A program made the translations under genes and the position numbers. Under the pieces are notes generated by a model. That model ran no database searches, was not told the origin of the DNA, and saw only the letters and a list, made by a program, of their open reading frames with translations. Positions 25,458 to 35,542 of a stretch of DNA of 41,256 nucleotides are shown in pieces; positions within the stretch are counted from its first letter, which is position 1, and the number at the start of each line of letters is the position of its first letter. The stretch is taken from positions 61,991 to 103,246 of the forward strand of contig NZ_VMNB01000009.1 in the NCBI RefSeq assembly GCF_013277515.1. Reading direction: 5' to 3'. This stretch comes from Streptococcus sp. k-402 (GTDB lineage: Bacteria > Bacillota > Bacilli > Lactobacillales > Streptococcaceae).

Positions 25458-25466
25458 TGGTATAAT
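25458..25466 (+). promoter_or_regulatory. Extended -10 promoter of glmU
   Basis: TGGTATAAT (25458-25466) is a perfect extended -10 and the ATG is 31 bases downstream. No clear -35. It is divergent from the GH25 promoter. Confidence 0.65.
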
Positions 25467-25482
25467 AAAAGGGAATTTCTAG

Positions 25483-26877
<1,395 letters not shown>

Positions 26878-26886
26878 GAGCCTATC

Positions 26887-27432
26887 ATGGAATTTGAAGA
26901 AAAAACGCTTAGCCGAAAAGAAATCTATCAAGGACCAATTTTTAAACTGGTCCAAGATCAGGTTGAATTACCAGAAGGTAAGGGAACTGCCCAACGGGAT
27001 TTGATTTTCCACAATGGAGCTGTCTGTGTTTTAGCGGTAACGGATGAACAAAAACTCATCTTGGTCAAGCAGTACCGTAAGGCTATCGAGGCTGTCTCTT
27101 ACGAAATTCCAGCCGGAAAATTGGAAGTAGGAGAAAATACAGACCCTGTTGCAGCAGCTCTGCGTGAATTAGAGGAAGAAACGGCCTACACAGGGAAATT
27201 AGAACTCTTGTATGACTTTTATTCAGCCATTGGCTTTTGTAATGAAAAGTTAAAACTATACCTAGCTAGCGATTTGACAAAGGTGGAAAATCCGCGCTCG
27301 CAGGACGAGGACGAGACCTTGGAAGTCCTTGAAGTGAGCCTAGAAGAAGCTAAGGAATTGATCCAATCAGGTCATATCTGCGATGCCAAGACAATTATGG
27401 CTGTTCAATACTGGGAATTGCAGAAAAAATAG
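26887..27432 (+). CDS. nudF: ADP-ribose pyrophosphatase (Nudix hydrolase)
   Basis: 181 residues. It hydrolyses ADP-ribose and related nucleotide sugars. The Nudix box is complete: G-x5-E-x7-REL-x-EE-x-A within [20 protein letters not shown] and the EE that follows. The upstream part [18 protein letters not shown] is typical of the ADP-ribose group. The SD TAGGAG overlaps the glmU stop. Same transcript as glmU and macP. Confidence 0.9.
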   Translation: MEFEEKTLSRKEIYQGPIFKLVQDQVELPEGKGTAQRDLIFHNGAVCVLAVTDEQKLILVKQYRKAIEAVSYEIPAGKLEVGENTDPVAAALRELEEETAYTGKLELLYDFYSAIGFCNEKLKLYLASDLTKVENPRSQDEDETLEVLEVSLEEAKELIQSGHICDAKTIMAVQYWELQKK

Positions 27433-27443
27433 AGGAGGTCAAT

Positions 27444-27755
27444 ATGGGTAAACCTTTATTAACAGATGAAATAATCGAAAGAGCTAATAGAGGAGAAAAT
27501 ATTTCAGGTCCCCCTTTGCTAGATGATGAGGAGACTAAGATTTTACCAACATCTTCTTCCCGTTTTGGTTATGCCAATCCTAAGGATCATGGATTTAGCC
27601 AGGAAACCTTGAAGATTCAGGTCGAACCGTCTATTCATAAAAGCCGTCGCATAGAAAATACCAAGAGAAATGTCTTCAATTCTAAACTGAATAAAATCTT
27701 ATTCGCAGTCATCTTTCTCTTGATTTTGCTTATCTTAGCAATGAAACTGTTGTAA
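27444..27755 (+). CDS. macP: MacP, membrane activator of the class A penicillin-binding protein PBP2a
   Basis: 103 residues. It starts [17 protein letters not shown], has a cytoplasmic, mostly disordered N-terminal region and one C-terminal transmembrane helix (about 84-101). In pneumococcus MacP activates PBP2a and is phosphorylated by the kinase StkP near residue 32; Thr31 in DDEETKIL is the likely equivalent here. SD GAGGAGG. It lies between nudF and mtnN as in pneumococcus (from memory). Recognition rests on the start motif, size, topology and context. Confidence 0.85.
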   Translation: MGKPLLTDEIIERANRGENISGPPLLDDEETKILPTSSSRFGYANPKDHGFSQETLKIQVEPSIHKSRRIENTKRNVFNSKLNKILFAVIFLLILLILAMKLL

Positions 27756-27771
27756 TAGAAAAGGAATTGAA

Positions 27772-28464
27772 ATGAAAATAGGAATTATTGCGGCTATGCC
27801 AGAAGAACTGGCGTATCTGGTCCAGCATCTAGACAATGCCCAAGAGCAAGTTGTTTTAGGGAATACCTATCATACAGGAACCATTGCATCTCATGAAGTC
27901 GTTCTTGTAGAAAGTGGAATTGGTAAGGTCATGTCTGCTATGAGTGTGGCGATTTTGGCTGATCATTTTCAAGTGGATGCTCTAATTAATACAGGATCAG
28001 CTGGGGCAGTAGCAGAAGGTATTGCTGTTGGGGATGTCGTGATTGCTGACAAATTAGCCTATCATGATGTGGATGTCACAGCTTTTGGTTATGCCTATGG
28101 GCAAATGGCGCAACAACCGCTTTATTTCAAATCAGATAAAACCTTTGTTGCCAAAATCCAAGAGAGTTTATCTCAATTGGACCAGAACTGGCATCTTGGT
28201 TTGATTGCTACAGGAGATAGTTTTGTTGCAGGAAATGATAAGATAGAAGCGATTAAGTCCCATTTCCCAGAAGTTTTAGCAGTTGAGATGGAGGGGGCAG
28301 CTATTGCTCAGGCAGCGCATGATCTTAATCTTCCAGTCTTAGTCATCCGAGCTATGAGTGACAATGCCAACCATGAAGCAAACATCTCTTTTGATGAGTT
28401 TATTATCGAAGCTGGACGTCGCTCTGCCCAAGTTTTGTTAGCCTTTTTGAAGGCTTTAGATTAA
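27772..28464 (+). CDS. mtnN: 5'-methylthioadenosine/S-adenosylhomocysteine nucleosidase
   Basis: 230 residues, also called Pfs. It cleaves adenine from methylthioadenosine and S-adenosylhomocysteine, feeding methionine salvage and the LuxS/autoinducer-2 route. The start MKIGIIAAMPEELAYL is the family signature. The purine/ribose site glutamates are in VEMEGAAIAQ and the catalytic Asp is in RAMSDNAN. Last gene of the glmU operon; the next gene has its own promoter. Confidence 0.95.
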   Translation: MKIGIIAAMPEELAYLVQHLDNAQEQVVLGNTYHTGTIASHEVVLVESGIGKVMSAMSVAILADHFQVDALINTGSAGAVAEGIAVGDVVIADKLAYHDVDVTAFGYAYGQMAQQPLYFKSDKTFVAKIQESLSQLDQNWHLGLIATGDSFVAGNDKIEAIKSHFPEVLAVEMEGAAIAQAAHDLNLPVLVIRAMSDNANHEANISFDEFIIEAGRRSAQVLLAFLKALD

Positions 28465-28472
28465 GCGGAAAT

Positions 28473-28524
28473 TTGACAGTTTTTCTAGCTTATGATAAGA
28501 TTTAAGTAAAGAAAAGCTAGAAAA
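28473..28524 (+). promoter_or_regulatory. rocS promoter with a perfect 11-bp inverted repeat
   Basis: The -35 is a consensus TTGACA (28473-28478), the spacer 17 bases and the -10 TAAGAT (28496-28501), extended by TGA. TTTTCTAGCTT (28481-28491, in the spacer) and AAGCTAGAAAA (28514-28524, after the start site) form a perfect inverted repeat around the -10. It could be an operator or a leader hairpin half. Confidence 0.75.
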
Positions 28525-28540
28525 CGTTTCAGAGGATATT

Positions 28541-29032
28541 ATGAGTATTGAAATGACCGTCAGTGAGATTGCAGAGGTCTTAGGATTATCTCGCCAAGCA
28601 ATCAATAACCGTGTCAAAGAATTACCAGAAGAAGACACAGATAAAAATGACAAAGGGGTAACAGTCGTTACTAGAAGTGGCTTGATTAAGCTAGAAGAAA
28701 TCTATAAAAAAACGATTTTTGAAGATGAGCCTGTCAGTGAAGATGTCAAGCAACGTGAACTGATGGAGATTCTGGTTGATGAGAAGAATGCAGAAATTCT
28801 TCGTCTCTATGAACAATTAAAAGCCAAGGATCGTCAGTTATCAGAAAAAGACGAGCAAATGCGCATCAAAGACCGTCAGATTGCTGAGAAAGACAAACAA
28901 CTGGATCAGCAGCAACAATTGACCCTTCAAGCCATGAAGGATCAAGAAAATCTTAAGCTAGAGCTGGACCAAGCAAAAGAAGAAGTCCAATCCACTAAGA
29001 AAGGCTTTTTTGCTCGTTTATTTGGAGGATAA
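28541..29032 (+). CDS. rocS: RocS-like chromosome segregation protein (DUF536 type)
   Basis: 163 residues. It has an N-terminal helix-turn-helix (MTVSEIAEVLGLSRQAINNR), a long coiled coil (about 70-150, rich in KDRQ/EKDKQ heptads), and a C-terminal amphipathic helix ending KKGFFARLFGG. This layout matches pneumococcal RocS, which binds DNA and the membrane, helps separate chromosomes and protects the nucleoid from division. It has its own strong promoter and terminator. The assignment is by length, domain order and position after mtnN. Confidence 0.85.
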   Translation: MSIEMTVSEIAEVLGLSRQAINNRVKELPEEDTDKNDKGVTVVTRSGLIKLEEIYKKTIFEDEPVSEDVKQRELMEILVDEKNAEILRLYEQLKAKDRQLSEKDEQMRIKDRQIAEKDKQLDQQQQLTLQAMKDQENLKLELDQAKEEVQSTKKGFFARLFGG

Positions 29033-29035
29033 TCA

Positions 29036-29080
29036 AGGAGCTGTTTAGGTTAAATGCTAACCTGATGGCTTCTTTTGTTT
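29036..29080 (+). terminator. Terminator of rocS
   Basis: Inner stem AGGTTA (29047-29052) with TAACCT (29058-29063); outer stem AGGAGC (29036-29041) with GCTTCT (29068-29073, one G-U). TTTTGTTT follows. Confidence 0.75.
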
Positions 29081-29129
29081 CTAAATAGTATAGTTGATTA
29101 GAACAGAGACAGTATAGGAGAGGTAGAAA

Positions 29130-29720
29130 ATGGAACGATTAGAAGATTACATTGCTTTTGACTTAGAATTTAATCAGCACGAAGGACAAACATACTTGAT
29201 TCAAGTATCAGCAGTGCGTTTTAGAGATGGTCAGGAAATCGATGCCTATGATTCCTATGTTCATACCAGTGTGCCTCTAAAAAGCTTTATCAATGGTTTG
29301 ACAGGGATTACAGCTGAGACCTTAAAAGATGCTCCTCCAGTGGAGAAAGTTATAAAAGAATTCCAAGAGTTTGTAGGTTCTTTACCCATGGTAGGCTACA
29401 ATGCTGCTAAAAGTGATTTGCCTATTCTAGCAGAGCATGGTTTAGATTATAGCCAGCAGTACAAGGTGGATTTGTATGATGAAGCTTTTGAACGTCGGAG
29501 TTCGGATTTACATGGTATTGCCAATCTCAAATTGCAAACCGTTGCCTCGTTTCTTGGATTTCAAGGTCAATCTCATAATAGCTTAGAGGATGCTCGTATG
29601 ACAGCGCGTGTTTACGAAGCTTTTTTGGAATCGGATGAAGGAAAGCTATTGATAGAAGACCAGAGTAGTTTTTCCATGAATCCTTTTGGTGGCTTGGACT
29701 TGTCTCAATTATTTGACTAG
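29130..29720 (+). CDS. DnaQ-like 3'-5' exonuclease (DEDDh)
   Basis: 196 residues with a single exonuclease domain. The first acidic pair is in YIAFDLEFNQ (Asp-x-Glu), a middle aspartate in YNAAKSDLPIL, and the last motif HNSLEDARMTA supplies the catalytic His and Asp of the DEDDh class. It has no polymerase or BRCT domain, so it is a stand-alone nuclease related to the DNA polymerase III epsilon or RNase T group. Substrate unknown. The GDPD gene follows after eight bases and shares its transcript. Confidence 0.85.
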   Translation: MERLEDYIAFDLEFNQHEGQTYLIQVSAVRFRDGQEIDAYDSYVHTSVPLKSFINGLTGITAETLKDAPPVEKVIKEFQEFVGSLPMVGYNAAKSDLPILAEHGLDYSQQYKVDLYDEAFERRSSDLHGIANLKLQTVASFLGFQGQSHNSLEDARMTARVYEAFLESDEGKLLIEDQSSFSMNPFGGLDLSQLFD

Positions 29721-29728
29721 GAGTGCCT

Positions 29729-31492
29729 ATGAAACCTGAAAAACCTAAAAAATTGGGTTTTAAACAGATTTACCTCAATCTTGATAAAATCCTCTTTCTC
29801 TTTTTCTTGATTTTTATGATGATTGAGTTTGTCTGGTTACCATCAAATTCTTGGATTGCTGGATTTTTGCTCCGTCAGACAGGATATCTCTTTCTTTCCT
29901 ACAACAATATTTTTGCCATTCTAAAGGGTTCTCCCTTTACTAGTCTTGCTTTATTTATTCTGGTGATTGTTAATTTACTGGTCGCCTATTATCAGATAGG
30001 ACTTTTCTTTATTGGCGCTCGCCATCTTCTCTATTATGAAAAGAGAACCCTGCTGGAGTACAGTAGCAAGGTCTTTCTCCAAAGTTTCTTGTTTATGAAG
30101 CAAGTGACAATTTCCAAAATGGCCTTTATCTTCTTTTATGTCATGATGCTCTTTCCATTGATTCGAAAGATTTTAAAGATTTATTACCTCAATAAAATTG
30201 TCATTCCAGACTTTATCGTTGATTATGTGGAAGACAAGTATTGGCTAGTAGGTATAGTGGTTACTATTCTGGCTTTACTGCTATATTACATTTCAGTACG
30301 TTTCATGTTTGCCTTACCTCAGCTTTTTTTTGAGAAGAAAACAGTCAAAGAAGCAGTCAGATACAGTCTAGAGAAGACAAGGAAGCACTCCTGGTTTTAT
30401 GTTTGGAACTTGCTGTGGATTGTCGTTAAAACATATCTATTTTTCAGTTTTCTATTGATTCCAATATTAGCAAGTCAGGTACTGATGGATGGTTTGACCC
30501 ATAAGGAATCTCTTGTACTGGGAATTATCAACTTTGTTTTAATTAAGAATTTCCACTATATGGCCTTGACCTATTTCCTTATTAAGTTTGTTTCCTTTTT
30601 AACAGGAGAAAAACTTGAAATGACTCCAATGAGAAAGAAAGACCACTGGATGAGATGGGGAGTGATGGGCTGTGCTTGTATCTTTTTCGCTCTTGAAGGT
30701 TATGTTTATTTAGAAGCTCCAGTTGCTAATAAACCTTTAATTATCTCTCATAGGGGAGTATCCAATAAGAATGGTGTGCAGAATACCGTCCAATCACTAG
30801 AGAGGACAGCTCAGCTATCTCCAGATTTCATTGAGACAGATGTTCAGGAAACAAAAGATGGCCAGTTTGTCATGATGCATGATGCCAATATCAAGAATCT
30901 GACAGGAGTTAATGCCAATCCACAGGATCTAACTTTGAAAGAATTAACTAAACTTGATATTTCTGAAAATGGCTATCATACCAAGGTATCTAGTTTGGAT
31001 GACTACCTCAACAAAGCCAATGAATTGCATCAAAAGCTTCTTATCGAGATTAAAACTAGTCGAAAAGATAGCCCAGATATGATGAAACGATTTATGGAAA
31101 AATATGGAACTGTTCTTAAGCAGAATGGTCACCAAATGCAATCCTTAGATTACCATGTGATTGACCAGGTTTTAGCCTACGATACTCAAATTCCAGTCTA
31201 TTTCATCCTACCTTATAATAGTATTTTTCCAAGAACAAAAGCCACAGGTTACACCATGGAGTATTCAACCTTGGATGAAAATTTTGTTAACAAGCTTTGG
31301 AATACGGATCAGAAATTGTACGTTTGGACTATCAATAGTTCAGAGTCCTTTGATAAATCAGTTCATTTGGGAGCTGATGGCATGATAACAGATGACTTGG
31401 AAATGATTCAAGACCAGGTTACTATTGCTCAAGAAGACCCAGAATATACTGAATTGCTTTTCAAACAGGCTATGGAATTCTTTAATTTTTAG
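29729..31492 (+). CDS. Membrane glycerophosphodiester phosphodiesterase (GDPD) with N-terminal membrane domain
   Basis: 587 residues from the ATG at 29729; the in-frame GTG at 29723 lies in the SD AGGAG (29719-29723). The first 330 residues are a membrane domain with about seven helices (GdpP_C-type membrane domain). The GDPD catalytic domain follows: HRG at 341-343, metal ligands E369-x-D371 and H384-D385. The glutamate usual in the ENT motif is Gln351 (VQNT) here. Such enzymes split glycerophosphodiesters, possibly from lipids or teichoic acid, outside the membrane. Substrate unknown. Confidence 0.85.
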   Translation: MKPEKPKKLGFKQIYLNLDKILFLFFLIFMMIEFVWLPSNSWIAGFLLRQTGYLFLSYNNIFAILKGSPFTSLALFILVIVNLLVAYYQIGLFFIGARHLLYYEKRTLLEYSSKVFLQSFLFMKQVTISKMAFIFFYVMMLFPLIRKILKIYYLNKIVIPDFIVDYVEDKYWLVGIVVTILALLLYYISVRFMFALPQLFFEKKTVKEAVRYSLEKTRKHSWFYVWNLLWIVVKTYLFFSFLLIPILASQVLMDGLTHKESLVLGIINFVLIKNFHYMALTYFLIKFVSFLTGEKLEMTPMRKKDHWMRWGVMGCACIFFALEGYVYLEAPVANKPLIISHRGVSNKNGVQNTVQSLERTAQLSPDFIETDVQETKDGQFVMMHDANIKNLTGVNANPQDLTLKELTKLDISENGYHTKVSSLDDYLNKANELHQKLLIEIKTSRKDSPDMMKRFMEKYGTVLKQNGHQMQSLDYHVIDQVLAYDTQIPVYFILPYNSIFPRTKATGYTMEYSTLDENFVNKLWNTDQKLYVWTINSSESFDKSVHLGADGMITDDLEMIQDQVTIAQEDPEYTELLFKQAMEFFNF

Positions 31493-31536
31493 TAAGCAAA
31501 AAGAGGTTGAGTAAAAAAGCACCTCTAAAATAGCAA

Positions 31537-31574
31537 AAAACGAGCATTGTATCACAATTGGAGATGCTCGTTTT
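31537..31574. terminator. Bidirectional terminator between convergent genes
   Basis: AAAACGAGCAT (31537-31547) and ATGCTCGTTTT (31564-31574) form an 11-bp stem with T runs on both strands. It serves the GDPD gene (plus) and the DUF6556 gene (minus). A weaker hairpin AGAGGT/ACCTCT (31502-31526) precedes it. Confidence 0.8.
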
Positions 31575-31624
31575 CTTAGTGATTTTATTTGGAAGCTAGC
31601 TTTTGCCCAGCCTCATTTTACTGG

Positions 31625-32056
31625 CTATTGATTGCTTTTATTTTCCGAAGTTGGTGTATTATTGGACTGTTTTTCATTATCAGTGGCAGGTTTACTTGGA
31701 GTAGGAGTAGAAGAATCCTGAGTTGATGCTTTCTGCTCTTCCTTTTTCTCTTCCTTGACGCTAGATTTTGGTGTTTCTTCTTGTTGTGTTTTTTCTTGAG
31801 AAGTGTTATTTTCCTTATTAGGACTAGTGTTTTCCTGAGGGGATTCCTTTTGAATTTCTTTGACAATGGTTGTCGTCTGGCTTGTCGTAGGTTCTTTTTT
31901 AGTATTTTTATTATTATCCAAGGCATTCATGATAGTGATACTTGCGGTAATTAAGCCGAGGATACTACCGATAGTGGCAACAGTTTTTTGAAAGACCGTG
32001 AAGCCTTTTTTGATGTGTTCTGTTTTTGGTTTTGAAGTTCTACGATAATTAGACAT
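31625..32056 (-). CDS. DUF6556-family membrane protein with a low-complexity tail
   Basis: 143 residues. A basic N-terminus (SNYRRTSKPKTEHIKKG), one transmembrane helix (about 24-44), then about 95 residues of Thr/Ser/Gln/Glu/Lys-rich low-complexity sequence, probably extracellular. No wall-sorting motif or catalytic residue is visible. It resembles a small streptococcal family named DUF6556, with no function known to me. The tail is likely extended and could interact with the wall. It has its own promoter on the minus strand. Confidence 0.75.
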   Translation of the reverse strand: MSNYRRTSKPKTEHIKKGFTVFQKTVATIGSILGLITASITIMNALDNNKNTKKEPTTSQTTTIVKEIQKESPQENTSPNKENNTSQEKTQQEETPKSSVKEEKKEEQKASTQDSSTPTPSKPATDNEKQSNNTPTSENKSNQ

Positions 32057-32081
32057 ATATTCTCTCCTTTAATTAAAATTT

Positions 32082-32087
32082 ATTATA
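32082..32087 (-). promoter_or_regulatory. -10 box of the DUF6556 gene
   Basis: On the minus strand this reads TATAAT, 25 bases before the start codon, with the SD AAAGGAGAG between them. The -35 is not clear. Confidence 0.5.
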
Positions 32088-32133
32088 CCTCATTTCTTTA
32101 AAAAAATCTTAAAAAAAGAGGAATTGCCCTTTC

Positions 32134-32162
32134 TTGTCGCAAGCTCCGTTTCATGATACAAT
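32134..32162 (+). promoter_or_regulatory. Promoter of the cysteine desulfurase-thiI operon
   Basis: The -35 is TTGTCG (32134-32139), the spacer 17 bases and the -10 TACAAT (32157-32162), extended by TGA. Confidence 0.75.
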
Positions 32163-32194
32163 AGAGGGAGTGATTTTAGAAAGCGTGAGAAAAC

Positions 32195-33337
32195 ATGATT
32201 TACTTTGATAATTCGGCGACGACCAAGCCTTATCCTGAAGCCCTTGAAACCTATATGCAGGTGGCTTCAAAAATTTTAGGAAATCCATCTAGTCTCCATC
32301 GTTTGGGAGACCAGGCAACACGAATTTTATCTGCTTCCTGCCAACAGATTGCAGATTTAATCGGTAAGAAAAGCGATGAAATCTTCTTTACTTCTGGTGG
32401 GACAGAAGGAGATAACTGGGTCATCAAGGGTGTGGCCTTTGAAAAGGCTCAGTTTGGTAAGCACATCATTGTATCAGCCATTGAACATCCGGCAGTCAAA
32501 GAGTCAGCCCTCTGGTTGAAAAGTCAAGGATTTGAAGTGGATTTTGCTCCAGTTGATAACAAAGGATTTGTGGATGTTGAAGCTCTAGCAGATTTGATAA
32601 GACCTGATACGACCCTCGTTTCCATCATGGCTGTAAACAATGAAATCGGCTCTGTTCAGCCCATTGAGGCTATTTCAAAACTATTGGCAGACAAACCAAC
32701 TATTTCCTTCCACGTTGATGCGGTTCAGGCACTTGCTAAAATTCCGACTGAAAAGTATCTGACAGAACGAGTGGATTTCGCGACCTTCTCGAGTCATAAA
32801 TTTCATGGTGTCCGTGGTGTTGGCTTTGTCTATATCAAATCTGGCAAGAAGATTACACCTCTTCTTACAGGTGGTGGTCAGGAGCGCGACTACCGTTCGA
32901 CAACTGAAAATGTGGCAGGAATTGCAGCGACAGCCAAGGCTCTCCGTTTGTCTATGGAAAAGCTAGATATCTTTACTAGCAAGACTGGCCAGATGAAGGC
33001 AGTGATTCGCCAAGCCCTTCTGGACTATCCAGATATTTTTGTCTTTTCAGATGAGGAAGACTTTGCCCCTCATATCCTGACTTTTGGAATCAAGGGTGTT
33101 CGTGGTGAGGTCATTGTTCACGCTTTTGAAGACTATGATATTTTCATCTCAACGACCTCAGCTTGTTCGTCCAAGGCTGGGAAACCTGCAGGCACCTTGA
33201 TTGCAATGGGAGTGGATAAAGATAAGGCCCAGTCAGCTGTGCGTCTTAGCCTAGACTTTGAAAATGATATGAGTCAGGTCGAGCAGTTTTTGACCAAGTT
33301 AAAATTGATTTACAATCAAACTAGAAAAGTAAGATAG
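32195..33337 (+). CDS. Cysteine desulfurase (NifS/IscS family), partner of ThiI
   Basis: 380 residues, a PLP enzyme that takes sulfur from cysteine to form a persulfide. Visible: start [18 protein letters not shown] contacts in [10 protein letters not shown], the PLP lysine K202 in SSHKFHG, and the catalytic cysteine C324 in [12 protein letters not shown]. thiI follows at nine bases, so it is probably the dedicated sulfur donor for 4-thiouridine in tRNA, as NifZ is in Bacillus, and not the general Fe-S enzyme. The partnership is inferred from context. Confidence 0.92.
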   Translation: MIYFDNSATTKPYPEALETYMQVASKILGNPSSLHRLGDQATRILSASCQQIADLIGKKSDEIFFTSGGTEGDNWVIKGVAFEKAQFGKHIIVSAIEHPAVKESALWLKSQGFEVDFAPVDNKGFVDVEALADLIRPDTTLVSIMAVNNEIGSVQPIEAISKLLADKPTISFHVDAVQALAKIPTEKYLTERVDFATFSSHKFHGVRGVGFVYIKSGKKITPLLTGGGQERDYRSTTENVAGIAATAKALRLSMEKLDIFTSKTGQMKAVIRQALLDYPDIFVFSDEEDFAPHILTFGIKGVRGEVIVHAFEDYDIFISTTSACSSKAGKPAGTLIAMGVDKDKAQSAVRLSLDFENDMSQVEQFLTKLKLIYNQTRKVR

Positions 33338-33345
33338 GAGCATTC

Positions 33346-34560
33346 ATGCAATATTCAGAAATTATGATTCGCTACGGTGAGCTGTCAACCAAGGGCAAAA
33401 ACCGTATGCGTTTCATCAATAAACTTCGCAATAATATTTCAGACGTTTTGTCTATCTATCCCCAAGTTAAGGTAACGGCAGATCGTGACCGCGCCCACGC
33501 TTACCTCAATGGAGCAGATTACACAGCAGTTGCAGAATCGCTTAAGCAAGTCTTTGGAATTCAGAATTTTTCTCCAGTATATAAGGTTGAAAAATCTGTA
33601 GAAGTTCTGAAGTCTTCTGTTCAAGAGATTATGCAGGACATCTACAAGGAAGGCATGACCTTTAAGATCTCTAGCAAGCGTAGCGACCACAACTTTGAGT
33701 TGGATAGTCGTGAACTCAACCAAACCCTTGGAGGGGCTGTATTCGAAGCCATTCCAAACGTACAAGCTCAAATGAAAAGTCCTGACATCAATCTCCAAGT
33801 GGAGATTCGAGAAGAGGCAGCCTACCTTTCTTATGAAACCATTCGAGGGGCAGGTGGTTTACCAGTGGGAACTTCTGGTAAGGGCATGCTCATGTTGTCA
33901 GGAGGGATTGACTCACCTGTAGCAGGTTATCTAGCTCTTAAGCGTGGGGTAGATATTGAGGCAGTTCACTTTGCTAGCCCACCTTACACCAGTCCTGGTG
34001 CTCTTAAAAAAGCCCAAGATTTGACCCGTAAATTAACCAAGTTTGGTGGAAATATCCAGTTTATCGAAGTGCCTTTTACAGAGATTCAAGAGGAAATCAA
34101 AGCCAAAGCGCCAGAAGCCTATCTCATGACCTTGACGCGTCGTTTTATGATGCGGATTACTGACCGTATTCGTGCGGTACGAAATGGTTTAGTTATCATC
34201 AATGGGGAAAGTCTAGGTCAAGTAGCCAGCCAAACCCTTGAAAGTATGCAGGCTATCAATGCTGTTACAAACACTCCCATCATCCGTCCAGTTGTGACAA
34301 TGGATAAGTTGGAAATCATTGACATTGCTCAGGAAATTGACACCTTTGACATTTCTATCCAGCCTTTTGAAGACTGCTGTACTATTTTTGCGCCAGATCG
34401 TCCGAAAACAAATCCTAAGATTAAGAATGCGGAGCAGTACGAAGCGCGTATGGATGTTGAAGGATTAGTAGAGCGAGCAGTGTCTGGAATTATGATTAGT
34501 GAAATCACACCTCAAGCTGAAAAAGATGAAGTCGATGACTTGATTGACAATCTGCTCTAA
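33346..34560 (+). CDS. thiI: tRNA 4-thiouridine synthetase ThiI
   Basis: 404 residues. An N-terminal ferredoxin-like and THUMP RNA-binding part (about 1-165) is followed by the PP-loop ATP site SGGIDSP (185-191), which adenylates U8 of tRNA. The cysteine in [10 protein letters not shown] is the conserved family position. There is no C-terminal rhodanese domain, as in Bacillus, so sulfur should come directly from the desulfurase encoded upstream. A 15-bp perfect hairpin ends the operon. Confidence 0.95.
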   Translation: MQYSEIMIRYGELSTKGKNRMRFINKLRNNISDVLSIYPQVKVTADRDRAHAYLNGADYTAVAESLKQVFGIQNFSPVYKVEKSVEVLKSSVQEIMQDIYKEGMTFKISSKRSDHNFELDSRELNQTLGGAVFEAIPNVQAQMKSPDINLQVEIREEAAYLSYETIRGAGGLPVGTSGKGMLMLSGGIDSPVAGYLALKRGVDIEAVHFASPPYTSPGALKKAQDLTRKLTKFGGNIQFIEVPFTEIQEEIKAKAPEAYLMTLTRRFMMRITDRIRAVRNGLVIINGESLGQVASQTLESMQAINAVTNTPIIRPVVTMDKLEIIDIAQEIDTFDISIQPFEDCCTIFAPDRPKTNPKIKNAEQYEARMDVEGLVERAVSGIMISEITPQAEKDEVDDLIDNLL

Positions 34561-34596
34561 TCAGAAAACACAAAAGAATAGCGAAAATCAGGAAAG

Positions 34597-34643
34597 AAAG
34601 TTAGTTTTTTATCTAAAAAATAGGTAAAAAACTAACTTTTTTT
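34597..34643 (+). terminator. Terminator of thiI
   Basis: AAAGTTAGTTTTTTA (34597-34611) pairs perfectly with TAAAAAACTAACTTT (34625-34639) over 15 bp, followed by T. The next promoter overlaps its downstream side. Confidence 0.85.
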
Positions 34644-34652
34644 CTATTTTTA

Positions 34653-34661
34653 TGATATAAT
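34653..34661 (+). promoter_or_regulatory. Extended -10 promoter of the hydrolase/ATP-grasp operon
   Basis: TGATATAAT (34653-34661) is a perfect extended -10, 36 bases before the ATG at 34697. The -35 region falls in the thiI terminator and matches poorly. Confidence 0.6.
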
Positions 34662-34696
34662 GAGATAAAATTTTGAATATAGAGAGTTTTCTGACA

Positions 34697-35521
34697 ATGA
34701 ATCAATCCTACTTTTATCTAAAAATGAAAGAACACAAACTCAAGGTTCCTTATACAGGTAAGGAGCGCCGTGTGCGTGTTCTTCTACCTAAAGATTATGA
34801 GAAAGACACGGACCGCTCCTATCCTGTTGTATACTTTCATGACGGGCAAAATGTTTTTTATAGCAAAGAGTCTTTCATTGGACACTCATGGAAGATTATC
34901 CCAGCCATCAAACGAAATCCGGATATCAGTCGCATGATTGTCGTTGCTATTGACAATGATGGTATGGGGCGGATGAATGAGTATGCGGCTTGGAAGTTCC
35001 AAGAATCTCCTATCCCAGGGCAGCAGTTTGGCGGTAAGGGTGTGGAGTATGCCGAGTTTGTCATGGAGGTAGTCAAACCTTTTATCGATGAGACCTACCG
35101 TACCAAAGCTGATCGCCAACATACGGCTATGATTGGTTCCTCACTAGGCGGCAATATTACCCAGTTTATCGGTTTGGAATACCAAGACCAAATTGGTTGT
35201 CTAGGAGTCTTTTCATCTGCTAACTGGCTCCACCAAGAAGCCTTTAACCGCTATATCGAGCGCCAGAAACTGTCGCCTGACCAGCGTATCTTCATCTATG
35301 TAGGAACGGAAGAAGCGGATGATACAGACAAGACCTTGATGGCTGGCAATATCAAACAAGCCTATATCGACTCATCGCTTCGTTATTACCATGATTTGAT
35401 AGCAGGGGGAGTACACTTGGGCAATCTTGTTTTGAAAGTTCAGTCTGGTGCCATCCATAGTGAAATCCCTTGGTCGGAGAATTTACCAGACTGTCTGAGA
35501 TTTTTTGCAGAAAAATGGTAA
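34697..35521 (+). CDS. Putative esterase (alpha/beta-hydrolase, esterase D-like)
   Basis: 274 residues from the ATG at 34697; a TTG at 34673 is in frame but unlikely. The alpha/beta-hydrolase fold shows the strand and oxyanion region VVYFHDGQNVFY and the nucleophile elbow GSSLGG with Ser149. A histidine near the end (GAIHSEIPW) completes a plausible triad. No signal peptide, so cytoplasmic. First gene of a three-gene operon with another hydrolase and an ATP-grasp ligase. Substrate unknown. A choice of start further in (ATG at 34724) cannot be excluded. Confidence 0.82.
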   Translation: MNQSYFYLKMKEHKLKVPYTGKERRVRVLLPKDYEKDTDRSYPVVYFHDGQNVFYSKESFIGHSWKIIPAIKRNPDISRMIVVAIDNDGMGRMNEYAAWKFQESPIPGQQFGGKGVEYAEFVMEVVKPFIDETYRTKADRQHTAMIGSSLGGNITQFIGLEYQDQIGCLGVFSSANWLHQEAFNRYIERQKLSPDQRIFIYVGTEEADDTDKTLMAGNIKQAYIDSSLRYYHDLIAGGVHLGNLVLKVQSGAIHSEIPWSENLPDCLRFFAEKW

Positions 35522-35542
35522 GTTAAGAAAGGAAAAAACGAA

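Noticed and set aside
29094..29118. Promoter for the DEDDh exonuclease gene
   Set aside because: TTGATT is followed by a TATAGG at only 13 bases, an unsuitable spacing, so no promoter is called.
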